Position numbers and translations under genes: made by a program. Positions 38,480 through 47,653 of a DNA stretch of 64,000 nucleotides are shown here, piece after piece. Under the pieces are notes generated by a model. The model worked only from the letters and a program-made list of their open reading frames with translations, was not told where the DNA came from and did no database searches. Origin of the DNA: JACPNO01 sp963825405 (lineage in GTDB: Bacteria > Acidobacteriota > Terriglobia > Bryobacterales > Bryobacteraceae); contig CAWGTB010000004.1 of NCBI GenBank assembly GCA_963825405.1, positions 62,001 through 126,000 on the forward strand, given 5' to 3'. The stretch's first letter is position 1, and every line of letters begins with the position of its first letter.

Positions 38480-38633
38480 CCTTTCTCGGACACGTCAACA
38501 ATCACCAGATCAGTATCCCCAGGGAATTGGCCCGACCAGGAATATAGTGCACGATTCCTCCAGTTCTTAAGTGCGCTGTGCTGCCGCTCTTGTTGTTACC
38601 ATTTAACCGTATCTGAAGTGATTGGTATTTTTG

Positions 38634-38673
38634 GCTTGGGGTGCTAGAGGCCCGGGTTCAAATCCGGCGGGAC
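38634..38673 (+). repeat. Partial copy of the tRNA-Pro 3' half (attachment-site-like)
   Basis: Starting at GCTTGGGGTGC (identical to 32557-32567) the sequence follows the anticodon arm, T arm and acceptor 3' strand of tRNA-Pro(GGG), with one substitution and two single-base gaps, before diverging at the acceptor end. About 36 of 39 positions agree. The 5' half of a tRNA is absent, so it is not a tRNA gene. Together with the full tRNA at 32526 it brackets a 6-kb segment in direct orientation, the usual arrangement of attL/attR left by tRNA-targeting integration. Confidence 0.8.
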
Positions 38674-38721
38674 TAAAGTCTTCAGGGGCTTTCAGCCAAC
38701 AGAGGTTCAGAGGTTTATTCC

Positions 38722-41178
38722 GTGGATTGCAACTCGCTCCCGCCCAGATTCAAGCAACAGCGTACCCTGCTTGCTCCGTTGTGCCTGATGCTATTCTGCG
38801 GAGCCTCCGCGCTGGCGCAGGATCGCATCGCGAAGTCCGCCGATAGCTCAACCCTGACCCTGGCGGGCGCGCTGGCCCACATCGCCTCAGCCGGTGGCTG
38901 GGATACTTCGCTCACGCTGGTGAATCTCGGCACGGCAGCTGGGGAAGCGCGTTTGAATTTCTACGCCAACGACGGAACGGCGTGGCCGCTGCCGTATACT
39001 CTCCCCCAGCAGCCCGCGCTCGGGACCACGACCAGCTCAACCGTCGACGAAAATCTTAACCCCAATGCTGTGCTGACGCTCGATTCGACCGGCCCGATCG
39101 GCCAGGCGGTTGCCACCGGTTCGGCGCAACTGCTCACCAGCGGCAACATCAGCGGCTTCGGAATTTTCAAGTATACGCCAACCGGACAGGAAGCTGTGGT
39201 GCCTCTCGAAGTGCGTAATGCGCCTTCCTTTGTGCTCGCCTTCGACAACACCGCCACCCTGGTAACAGGGGTCGCCATCGCCAATCTGGCTAGTGGCGCG
39301 GCGAGTATCGGCGTTGTCATTCGCGACGACACAGGAAAGCAAATCGGCACCGGCACGATCAATCTGCCGCCGCAGGGCCACAATTCCTTCGTGCTCACGG
39401 ACCCGGCTCTGGGCTTCCCGATCACGGCGGGGAAGCGCGGCACTATGGAGTTCGACACGCCGGCGGGCGGCCGCATCAGCGTACTCGGACTGCGTGCCAA
39501 CGGCAAGGCGCTAACCTCGCTTCCGGTACTCGCCAATGTGGGGACAACCGGCGGGACGATGGCGCACGTGGCCGCGGGCGGCGGCTGGCAGACCCTCTTT
39601 ACGCTGGTGAATGCCGGCGCCACCGCGGCTAATATCACGCTGAACTTCTTTAACGACGCCGGCCAGCCGCTCATGCTGCCGCTGAGCTTTCCGCAGAACC
39701 AGACCAGGGCCACGAAGTCGTCGGTTACCCAGACGATTCCCGCCGGCGCGACGTTCGTCATCGTCACCGAAGGGCAGAGCTCGGCGGCCGTGGTGACCGG
39801 CTCAGCGCAGCTTTCGACCACCGGCAACGTCGGTGGCTTCGCGATCTTCCAGGCCGGCGGGCAGGAGGCCGTAGTGCCGCTCGAAGTAGGCAGCGCCAAC
39901 TCCTACACGCTGGCTTTCGACAATACCGGCGGCCTGGTGACCGGCGTCGCGCTCGTCAACAGTTCGAGCCAACCCGCCATCGTACCGGCTACCCTGCGCG
40001 ACGCAACCGGAGCGACGCTGGCGGCCACATCGATCAATTTACCGGCCGGTGCTCACCAATCGCAGCTACTCTCCGCCCTGTTCCCACAAGCCGCCGGCAT
40101 TCGCGGCACGTTAGAGTTCACCACGCCCACAGGCGGACAGATCGGCGCACTCGGCATTCGCGCGACGACCGCCGGAGCCTTCACAACGATTCCAGTGATG
40201 ACTCCCTTGCCGCCTGGAGCTGCAGTAGCAGAACGGGCGCTCGCGCAAACGGGACTGGCGATTGCGCTGGCATCCACCGTGCTGCAAACTCAAATCACGA
40301 TTCTGGATGCGCTCCTTGGCCAAGCCAACTCCTGTGTCGCGCTCAATGGAGGCGGCAGCGTGCAAGCGGGCGCAACCGCGGGCTTAGTGACTGTGTATTA
40401 CGGCCCCCACTGCACCCAGCCTTATCTCATAGCTCATGCCACCCCGACGGCCGGGCAGGGCAACCAGATAGAGGTCACCATTTCCGAGACTGCCAACTAC
40501 GACGGTCTAGCCGGATCGAGTCTTGGAAGCCTGACTCTCAAGGAGACGGCCATCGCCACAGACGCGGGCACGGTCAACGTATTTGGCCTGGGCATATTCA
40601 CCCCGGCAGGCGGCGCTCACACACCGGTGCAATTGGGATTATATTGCGGGTTTACCGCGGCCTCATCCACGACCGCGCAGTGCGCCGGCGGCATCGCCCA
40701 GGACTTTCCTGAACTCGGGCTCGCCATCGGCGCGGTGACCCCTCTTACGCTTACACTCGCCTCCCCGCCGCCGCTGCTCACGCTGGGGGCCGTGACCAAG
40801 GGTGGTGTGACTTTCGTTGGCGGCGGTTCCGCCGTCACCGGGCCCATCGGCTCGCTCAAGCTGACCAACCCGTCGCCGACCTCGCTTGGTATTCAGGGCG
40901 GTACGGCCTACGCCTCTACTACGTCGAGCGGCGGCGCTGCCGCGTTCTCCCTGTTTCCGCCAACGCCGACCGCGTGGACGCTTACCGATTCCGCTCACGA
41001 TCAGCAATTCCAGATTTCCGTGGTCGACAATACGACACGCAATCTTATTCTGACGATCCAACAAGTGAGTTCGGGCAGTATCCTGGCAACCGGCGCACTC
41101 GATCAATCGGGCACGGGAACGATTACCTACTCCGACGGCACCACCGCCGCGATTACCAATTGGACGCTGGCAAACTAA
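38722..41178 (+). CDS. Large secreted protein with two ~240-residue repeats
   Basis: 818 residues. A signal peptide (PLCLMLFCGASALAQ) is followed by two similar units (residues ~50-270 and ~280-495). Each has HIA-AGGW-T--TLVN-G, a VVTGSAQL-T-GN-GFAIF strand pair, QEAVVPLEV, and LAFDNT--LVTGVA--N. The rest (~500-818) is a different beta-rich region with TLKETAI and GLYCGFTAASSTTAQC. This is a common acidobacterial surface-protein layout with unknown function. The start is GTG 38722, 49 bases after the tRNA fragment; the gene is just outside the islet. Confidence 0.7.
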   Translation: MDCNSLPPRFKQQRTLLAPLCLMLFCGASALAQDRIAKSADSSTLTLAGALAHIASAGGWDTSLTLVNLGTAAGEARLNFYANDGTAWPLPYTLPQQPALGTTTSSTVDENLNPNAVLTLDSTGPIGQAVATGSAQLLTSGNISGFGIFKYTPTGQEAVVPLEVRNAPSFVLAFDNTATLVTGVAIANLASGAASIGVVIRDDTGKQIGTGTINLPPQGHNSFVLTDPALGFPITAGKRGTMEFDTPAGGRISVLGLRANGKALTSLPVLANVGTTGGTMAHVAAGGGWQTLFTLVNAGATAANITLNFFNDAGQPLMLPLSFPQNQTRATKSSVTQTIPAGATFVIVTEGQSSAAVVTGSAQLSTTGNVGGFAIFQAGGQEAVVPLEVGSANSYTLAFDNTGGLVTGVALVNSSSQPAIVPATLRDATGATLAATSINLPAGAHQSQLLSALFPQAAGIRGTLEFTTPTGGQIGALGIRATTAGAFTTIPVMTPLPPGAAVAERALAQTGLAIALASTVLQTQITILDALLGQANSCVALNGGGSVQAGATAGLVTVYYGPHCTQPYLIAHATPTAGQGNQIEVTISETANYDGLAGSSLGSLTLKETAIATDAGTVNVFGLGIFTPAGGAHTPVQLGLYCGFTAASSTTAQCAGGIAQDFPELGLAIGAVTPLTLTLASPPPLLTLGAVTKGGVTFVGGGSAVTGPIGSLKLTNPSPTSLGIQGGTAYASTTSSGGAAAFSLFPPTPTAWTLTDSAHDQQFQISVVDNTTRNLILTIQQVSSGSILATGALDQSGTGTITYSDGTTAAITNWTLAN

Positions 41179-41221
41179 GCGGGTCCGGACGATTGCCCGG
41201 TTGCCCTATACTGAGGGGAAA

Positions 41222-42178
41222 ATGAAGTTCCTATCCGTTCTTCTGTTCGCCCTCACCGCCTCTGCCGCCGACTGGAATCTTGAGAAGGCCACGGCGTACC
41301 TCGACTCCCGCCAAAAAGCCTGGGAGGATTTCACGCCCGCCAAAGCTCTGCACGGCACGTGCGTCTCCTGCCATACCGGCCTCGGCTATGTGCTGCTGCG
41401 GCAGAGTCTGCATCAATCCACGCCTACGGCGATGGAAACGAATCTTTATGCCAGCCTCCGCGGACGCCTCGAAGAAAATGCACCCGCCAAGGGCGTAGGC
41501 ACGAGTGTCGACAGTGTCCTCGCCGCCGTGCTGCTATCGAACGAGAAAGAAGGCACGGCGGCCCTGGAACGCATGTTTCGCTTCCAAATCCGCGAAGGTG
41601 CGGATCAAGGTGCATTCCCCTGGTTCTCGCTGCAACTCGATCCTTGGGAGACCGCCGATTCCCGCTACTTCGGCGCCGCGCTCGCAGCCGTTGCGGTCAG
41701 CCAGGCGCCTATGTCTTATCGGGATCGCAGCGAAGTGAAAGCGCTGCTCACCTACCTCGATCGGTCGGCCGCGAACCAGCCGCTGCACAATCGCCTGGCA
41801 CTCTTATGGACCCGCGACAAGCTCATCCCGCAGCAGACTCGCCAACAAATCATTGCGCAAGCGTGGTCGACGCAAGGGCCGGACGGAGGTTGGAGCATCC
41901 ACGCCCTCGGTCCCTGGGCAAAGACTCCGCGCAAAGAAGTGGCACAGGGCAGCGACAGCTATGCAACGGCACTCGCCGCCTATAGTCTGCGCCTAAGCGG
42001 CGTTGAGAAATCGGACCCGCGCCTTGCGCGCGCTCTCACCTGGCTCAGCGCCCATCAGGACCCTGAAACAGGCGCCTGGCTCTCCACCTCTATGAACAAG
42101 GAGTTTCCGTCGGACTCTATGATGATCCACTTCATGACCGACGCAGCGACCGCCTACGCTGCCCTCGCGCTCTTATGA
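41222..42178 (+). CDS. Exported haem-motif protein with alpha/alpha-toroid (terpene cyclase-like) repeats
   Basis: 318 residues from ATG 41222 (a GGGGAAA site just before it). A signal peptide (FLSVLLFALTASA) is followed by GTCVSCHTGLGY, a CXXCH site for covalent haem. The following helices include repeated QGPDGGWSIHALG- and LARALTWLSAHQDPETGAWLS-type segments, as in squalene-hopene-cyclase and prenyltransferase-like toroids. The catalytic DXDD of cyclases is not seen, so it is more likely a periplasmic electron carrier or binding protein. The stop overlaps the next gene (ATGA). Confidence 0.72.
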   Translation: MKFLSVLLFALTASAADWNLEKATAYLDSRQKAWEDFTPAKALHGTCVSCHTGLGYVLLRQSLHQSTPTAMETNLYASLRGRLEENAPAKGVGTSVDSVLAAVLLSNEKEGTAALERMFRFQIREGADQGAFPWFSLQLDPWETADSRYFGAALAAVAVSQAPMSYRDRSEVKALLTYLDRSAANQPLHNRLALLWTRDKLIPQQTRQQIIAQAWSTQGPDGGWSIHALGPWAKTPRKEVAQGSDSYATALAAYSLRLSGVEKSDPRLARALTWLSAHQDPETGAWLSTSMNKEFPSDSMMIHFMTDAATAYAALALL

Positions 42179-42594
42179 AGATCGTCCTGTTAGTGTTGCT
42201 GGCCTCGGTTCTGATTCAATTCATCCCCTACGGGCGTAATCACACCAACCCCGCCAAGAGTGCCGAGCCCATCTGGAACTCAACGGCCACGCGAGAATTG
42301 TTCCGCCGGGCCTGCTTTGATTGTCATAGCAACAAAACGATTTGGCCCTGGTATTCCCACGTGGCGCCGGTATCCTGGCTGGTGCAGAGAGATGTGGATG
42401 AGGGCCGCGGCCACATGAATTTCACCGAATGGGATCTCCCCCAGCGGCACGCCAAAGACATTGCCGAGCAGGTGAGAACCGGTGAAATGCCGCCATGGTT
42501 TTATCTGCCCCTGCACCCCGCCGCCAAACTCAGCGCGACAGAAAAGCAGGCGCTGATGGATGGCGCGGAAAAGACGCTAGTTCCGCAGAAATAA
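42175..42594 (+). CDS. Haem-binding domain protein (Haem_bd type)
   Basis: 139 residues. An N-terminal membrane helix (IVLLVLLASVLIQFIPYG) precedes a domain with RRACFDCHSNKTIWPWYSHVAP, a CXXCH haem site typical of the small cytochrome-like Haem_bd family, and DLPQRHAKDIAEQVRTGEMPPW. It faces the periplasm. The start overlaps the stop of the other CXXCH protein, so the two are likely made and perhaps work together in electron transfer. Partner enzymes are not in this window. Confidence 0.85.
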   Translation: MKIVLLVLLASVLIQFIPYGRNHTNPAKSAEPIWNSTATRELFRRACFDCHSNKTIWPWYSHVAPVSWLVQRDVDEGRGHMNFTEWDLPQRHAKDIAEQVRTGEMPPWFYLPLHPAAKLSATEKQALMDGAEKTLVPQK

Positions 42595-42611
42595 ACCTGA
42601 AAACCGCGCGC

Positions 42612-43324
42612 CTATTTCAGTTCGATGGTAATGACGCGCGGCGATCCGGCCACTGCTTCTTCGGTGTCCACGCGGCCTCGCGGCACGTAGCGCGCGTCTT
42701 TCGCGGAGAACGTCTTAGTTTCTTGCTTCCCATCGGCCGTCTGGAAGCGCAGCGCACCGCCGGTTACGAATACTTCCACCGAATCGCGCTCATGCACGTG
42801 CTGGATGGTCGGCTTGTTGGCTTCGAACGTGTAATCCCACATCCGCACCCGCGTATTGTCGAGAACGTCTTTCGCGCCCTCGCGCGGAAATGCCGGCTCC
42901 ATGTCCGATACGGTCGCGAACTTCACTGCCGAGGGCTCTTTCAGATCGACCATGATGGCCAGACGCTCCGGATCATCGGGTCCGCCCATGGCTTCTTCCT
43001 TGTGAGTGATGCCGGCCTTCTGGAAATAGGGGCGCGGCACGTCGAATAGCTTGGACGGCGTCACTTTCCCTTCCGGCGTCGTCACGTTGATGAATCCGTA
43101 ACGGAGATAAACACCCGCCATGTCGCAACAATGGCGGGAGTGGGCTGGGGAACGTTCTTGAGCCAGTTCACCTCCCATACCATTACGCGGTCGTTTTCCA
43201 GAAGTTTCTTCACGCCTGCGCGCGGAAATGCATGCGGATACTCCTGGCCGTCGGTTTCGGCAATCATCGCGGCGCCGCATGCCAGGATCATGATCGCCGC
43301 CAACGTGAGTTTGGATTTGCTCAT
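42612..43324 (-). CDS. Exported cupin-domain protein (one frameshift)
   Basis: About 237 residues. The start at ATG 43324 gives a signal peptide (KLTLAAIMILACGAAMIA). Two frames join near 43120 (PQPTPAIV/HDMAGVYLRYGFINV). Each half contains a cupin-like strand set: ENDRVMVWEVNW in the first and NTRVRMWDYTFEANKPTIQHVHERDSVEVFVTGG, shortened here, in the second, with His residues of a metal site. A bicupin with no known substrate. It is transcribed away from the peptidase-like gene. Confidence 0.65.
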
Positions 43325-43384
43325 TTGTCTACGCACTATACACCCCCAGTCATCCGGGAGCATCCGTCACGCTAAAATAGCGGG

Positions 43385-45294
43385 ATGCGAAACCGATCGG
43401 GCCTGCTGGGAACACTCTTCACGGCGTTCTGTGTCATGATGCCGCCGGCGCTGATGGCCGCCGACACCGACATTCCCAAAAAATTTACCGAGCCCACCAC
43501 CGGCCGGGACTACGTCAAGCGCGAAGTCATGATTCCCATGCGCGATGGAGTGAAGCTGTTCACCTCTATCGTGGTTCCTAAGGGCGCGAGCAACGCGCCG
43601 ATTCTGCTGACCCGCACACCTTATAACGCCTCCAAACGGACCTCCCGAAGCGACAGCCCGCGCATGCTTTCCGTGCTGCCGCAGGGAGACGAAGTATTCG
43701 TCGCCGCCGGCTACATTCGCGTTTTCCAGGATGTGCGCGGCAAGTACAAATCCGAGGGCGATTACGTCATGACGCGGCCGGTGCGCGGCCCGCTGAACAC
43801 GACCTCAACCGACCACGTCACCGATGCCTACGACACCATCGACTGGCTGGTGAAGAACACTCCGGAATCGAACGGGCGCGTCGGCATGATCGGCTCGTCC
43901 TACGAGGGCTTCACGGTGGTGATGGCCCTGCTGAATCCGCATCCGGCGTTGAAAGTCGCGGCTCCGGAAAGCCCCATGGTGGACGGCTGGATGGGCGATG
44001 ACTGGTTCCACTACGGCGCTTTCCGCCAGAGCAATTTCGACTACACCGCCATGCAGACCACCAAAAGGGAAGACGGCTCCGCGGTGCCGCGCGACGCCTA
44101 CGACGACTATGAAGCCTTCCGCCGCGCCGGTTCGGCAGGCGCATACGCTGCGCCTGCATGGCCTGGATCAATTGCCGTGGGCCGAGAAGATGATCGAGCA
44201 TCCCGCCTATGACGCGTTTCTGGCAAGGGCAGGCGCTCGACAAGCTGGTGGCCGAGCATCCTTCGCAAGTGCCGACCATGTGGATCCAAGGTTTGTGGGA
44301 CCAGGAAGATATGTGGGGCGCGATTCATTGCTACCTGGCGCTTAAGGCCAAGCGGCAAGCCGAAAATAATTATCTGGTGATGGGCCCGTGGCGGCACAGC
44401 CAGGTGAATTACGACGGCTACAATCTCGGACCGCTGAAATGGGATGGCGATACCGCGCTGCAATTCCGGCGCGACGTGCTCAAGCCCTTCTTCGATCAGT
44501 ACCTGAAAAACGACGGGCGCAAAGTCGAAACGCCGCCCGCTTTCATTTACAACACCGGGGAGAATCACTGGGATCGTTTCCAGAGCTGGCCGCCGGCCTG
44601 CGAGCAAGGGTGCACAGCGCCCCTGAAGCCGCTCTATATGGAGGCGGAATTCGGTCTGGGATTCGAGAAGCCCGTGGGCTCGGCGGCCAATGCGGATTCC
44701 TATGTCTCCGATCCGGCCAAGCCGGTTCCGTATATCCCGCGACCGATCCGCTTCGCTGACGGCAGCCGCTGGGGGCCGTGGCTGGTGACGGATCAGCGCG
44801 CAGTCGCCGACCGCACCGATGTGTTGACTTACTCCACGCCCGTGCTAACTGCACCGGTCCGCATCAGCGGCGAGCCGGTCGCCGACCTCATTGCCGCAAC
44901 CAGCGGGACCGATGTGGATTGGGTCGTGAAGCTGATCGACGTCTTTCCGGATGAAGTGCCGAACCAGGCGGAAATGGGCGGCTATCAGCTCGCGGTTTCG
45001 ATGGATATTTTTCGCGGCCGCTATCGCGAGAGTTTCGAGCACCCGTCAGCCATCCCAGCGGGCAAGCCGCAGCGCTATCGCTTTGTGATGCCGACCGCCA
45101 ACCACGTCTTCCTGCCCGGCCATCGCATCATGGTGCAGATCCAGTCGAGCTGGTTCCCGCTGTATGATCGAAACCCGCAGACTTATGTGCCGAATATTTT
45201 CTTTGCTAATCCGCCGGATTACGTGAAAGCCACCCAGACCGTGTTCCATTCTGGATCCCAGGCCAGCGCGATCCTGCTGCCGGTTGTGGAGTAG
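43385..45294 (+). CDS. CocE/NonD family hydrolase (peptidase S15-like; two frameshifts)
   Basis: About 636 residues. An N-terminal signal (FTAFCVMMPPALMA), then YVKREVMIPMRDGVKLFT and the nucleophile elbow GMIGSSYEGF place it in the CocE/X-Pro dipeptidyl-peptidase group of alpha/beta hydrolases. Single-base shifts are needed near 44145 and 44217; the intervening HLHGLDQLPWAEKMIEHPAYDAF is in the third frame. WIQGLWDQEDMWG and VMGPWRHSQVN precede the catalytic His, and the C-terminal jelly roll carries the closing region. It hydrolyses esters or peptides in the periplasm. Confidence 0.85.
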
Positions 45295-45305
45295 GACTGC
45301 GGATT

Positions 45306-46174
45306 ATGTTTCGGCTTCTGTTAGTTGCAGCCATGGCGTTCGCTCAATCCAAAGATGAGGGAAGAAAGCATGCCGACCACATGGACCACCGCTTCGACAA
45401 CCCCGAGCAGCTGGCCAAAGGCTTTGACGATCCGGCGCGGGACGCCTGGCAACTGCCGGAACGCGTGATCGCGTCGCTCGACCTGAAGCCGGGACAAATT
45501 GTGGCGGACATCGGTTCCGGCACCGGCTATTTCACGATTCGCCTCGCCAAAGTGGCAACAGTTGCCAAAGTTTACGCTGCCGACATTGAACCGTCGATGG
45601 GTGAATATGTCCGCAAGCGCGCGGCAGCGGCAGGTTTGAATAACGTGGTTGCCGTGCAAGCGGCCGCCGGCACGCCGAATCTGCCGGAGCCGGTCGACCT
45701 GGTGCTAATCGTCGATACCTATCACCACATCGGCGATCGCGAGGTCTATTTCCGGAAACTGGCGAAATCGCTCAAGCCCGGCGGCCGCGTGGCCATCATC
45801 GACTTCCGGCCGGATTCGCCCGAAGGCCCGCCCAAAGAATTTCGTTTCCCTCCCGAGAAGTTCAAGGCCGAGATGGCAATCGACTTCCGGCCGGATTCGC
45901 CGAAGCCGCCGAAAGAATTTCGTTTCCTCCCGAGAAGTTCAAGGCCGAGATGGCCAAGGCAGGTTACAAACTCGCCAGGCAGTACGACTTCTTGCCGCGG
46001 CAACAATTTCTGATTTTCGAAGTCGCCGGCGGATCGGCCGAGAGCCAATTTCTGTTTTCGAGCGCCGCGGCGGCCGATAAAGAGATCATACTTCGGAGAG
46101 CTTGGTTTCCTCCGGCGTGTCGGTGGGGCTTTCGAAGAACAGCCGGTAGCCGTCCGGATCGGAAAGGCCGGTGA
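45306..46174 (+). CDS. Exported-type SAM-dependent methyltransferase with a tandem duplication and frameshift
   Basis: A hydrophobic start (FRLLLVAAMAFAQS) is followed by a methyltransferase core: LKPGQIVADIGSGTGYFTIRLA (motif I), AADIEPSMGEYVRK, and LILIVDTYHHIGDREVY-like (motif post-II: LVLIVDTYHHI). The last strand FRPDSPEGPPKEFRFPPEKF is coded twice because of an 81-base tandem duplication at 45798-45955 whose second copy has lost four bases, shifting the frame. The true end (KAGYKLARQYDFLPRQQFLIFEV) then follows in another frame. The stop at 46172-46174 lies well beyond the conserved end and overlaps the VOC gene, so the real 3' end is uncertain. Confidence 0.7.
45798..45955 (+). repeat. 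81-bp direct tandem duplication with homopolymer losses in copy 2
   Basis: Copy 1 is 45798-45878 (81 bases) and copy 2 is 45879-45955 (77 bases). Both begin ATCGACTTCCGGCCGG and end GCCGAGATGGC. Copy 2 differs mainly by missing single bases in short C or G runs (CCC to CC). One copy restores a normal methyltransferase sequence. The pattern points to an assembly or consensus artefact more than to a biological repeat. Confidence 0.8.
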
Positions 46175-46482
46175 CCCACATACCGTTGCCGACTTGCGGC
46201 TCCGATGCCTCGATCCCGCGCGACTTCACTTCGTGATAGATCGCCAGCGCATCGTCGCAAATGAAGTAGAGGGAGACGCCTTCGCCCGCGTTGGCTACCG
46301 GCGGCTGGGCGAACTCCTGTAGCATTAGCGCCGCTCCGCCGAGTGCGAGCCAGCACCAGCGCAGCTTTCCTTCGACCACCCACTTGTGCTTCATCGTGAA
46401 GCCGAGGCCGTCTACGTAGTAGCGAACCGACTGGACGATGTTGGACACGTGAGGAAAGGAAAACCGCTTGACTGACGCTCAT
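46086..46482 (-). CDS. VOC family (glyoxalase-like) protein (one frameshift)
   Basis: About 131 residues. The ATG at 46482 overlaps the stop of the ankyrin gene (ATGA) and codes for MSVSQAVFPFL; conserved sequence then continues in the next frame as VSNIVQSVRYYVDGLGF, so a shift near 46455 is needed. KHKWVVEGKLRWCWLALGGAALMLQEF and SLYFICDDALAIYHEVKSRG, then DPDGYRLFFESP, are typical of the vicinal-oxygen-chelate fold with a metal Glu at the end. A dioxygenase, glyoxalase or resistance role is possible. Confidence 0.8.
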
Positions 46483-47642
46483 TGGCCAAGCTCTTCCAGA
46501 TACTTCGCGATTTCCGTTTGCCCGCCGTGCCTCGCCCACCCGAGCGGCGTGCCTTGATAGATGGTGTCCTTGATATCCAGCCGCGCGCCGCGTTCGACCA
46601 GCAATCGGACCACCGCATCGTGACCGGCAAGGGCCGCCTGATGGAGCGGCGTCGAGTGCGTATGGGTTCCGTCGGGATTGTAGCGGTTGGGATCCTCGCC
46701 GGCATCGAGCAAGAGCCGCACGACATCCACGTGCCCGAGCTGCGCGGCTAATGCCAGCGCGCGATGCCGGCCGTCGGCGTCAGAATTCGGCAGCATCCGC
46801 GCGGCAACGCTGAGCCGTCCGAGCCCCGCCGCGGCAGCGATATTGTCCACGCTCGCCCCGCGACGAACCAGCGCTTCGGCGGCAGGCGAATATCCGAACA
46901 CCAGCGCGGTCATCAGCGGCGACTGCCACTTTCCCGAACCGCGTGGCTCGACGGCTGCGCCAAAATCCACCAACGTATCGACCAGAGCGACCTGCACTCC
47001 AGCTTGCGCGGGGTGGCAGCTCGAGACTAGCAGGCTCATCGTCGTGCACTCCCCACCGTACAAATTGGCCAGTGAGTCCGCTTCGGCGCCGGCTTGCAAC
47101 AGGGCTTTTGCAATATCCACCGCGTTGGCGGGAGTTTTCTGCCGGTAGCCTTCGACGCCGTTGGCGGCGACGTAATGCAGGAGCGTCGAGCGATGCACCG
47201 GCGGATCGAAGTGCGTGATCCGTGTCGAGCGCGCTCCGACCAATTCCGGATTCTCTCGCAGCATGGATGGGAGCGCAGCCAAGTCGCCCGCGATGACGGC
47301 TTCCACGGCTGCTTCAAACTGAAAAACGGGCGAATTTTTCTGCGTGACCGCGTCGACATACTGCGCGAGCGCTGACCAGTCCTGGAAGTTGTACCAGCGG
47401 GCGAGGGTGAGTTGAGCGTCGGCAGCATCGAGCGCGGTGTTCTGAATTTCGGAGTCCGCAATATCTCGCGGCAGCCAGAGAATTTTTGCATCCAGAAAAC
47501 GGGGATGATTTTCGTGAAAGATGCGGATGGCCTGCGAATCGCCCGCCTGGTGCGCCGCTAGCAATGCATCGGCCTGCTCGTGGTATGGCTCCAGGCGAGA
47601 GGCAAAGGATAGTCGCGTGAGCTCCATTGCGTGCGTTTCCAT
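46479..47642 (-). CDS. Ankyrin-repeat protein
   Basis: About 387 residues if started at ATG 47642 (an ATG at 47627 is an alternative). The first ~100 residues are helical (LEPYHEQADALLAAHQAGDSQA, WLPRDIADSEIQNTALDAADA). The rest holds repeats of the ankyrin type such as LALAAQLGHVDVVRLLLDAGEDPN, TPLHQAALAGHDAVVRLLVERGA and TPLGWARHGGQTEIAKYLEELG, each cut here at a shared core. No signal peptide, so it is cytosolic and probably a protein-interaction scaffold. It is co-oriented with and coupled to the VOC gene. Confidence 0.85.
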   Translation of the reverse strand: METHAMELTRLSFASRLEPYHEQADALLAAHQAGDSQAIRIFHENHPRFLDAKILWLPRDIADSEIQNTALDAADAQLTLARWYNFQDWSALAQYVDAVTQKNSPVFQFEAAVEAVIAGDLAALPSMLRENPELVGARSTRITHFDPPVHRSTLLHYVAANGVEGYRQKTPANAVDIAKALLQAGAEADSLANLYGGECTTMSLLVSSCHPAQAGVQVALVDTLVDFGAAVEPRGSGKWQSPLMTALVFGYSPAAEALVRRGASVDNIAAAAGLGRLSVAARMLPNSDADGRHRALALAAQLGHVDVVRLLLDAGEDPNRYNPDGTHTHSTPLHQAALAGHDAVVRLLVERGARLDIKDTIYQGTPLGWARHGGQTEIAKYLEELGQ

Positions 47643-47653
47643 TCGATTGTATC

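Noticed and set aside
38622..38846. Short plus-strand ORF and possible second tRNA gene at the tRNA-like fragment
   Set aside because: The fragment lacks the acceptor 5' strand and D arm, so it is not a tRNA; the ORF runs through it and overlaps the next gene.
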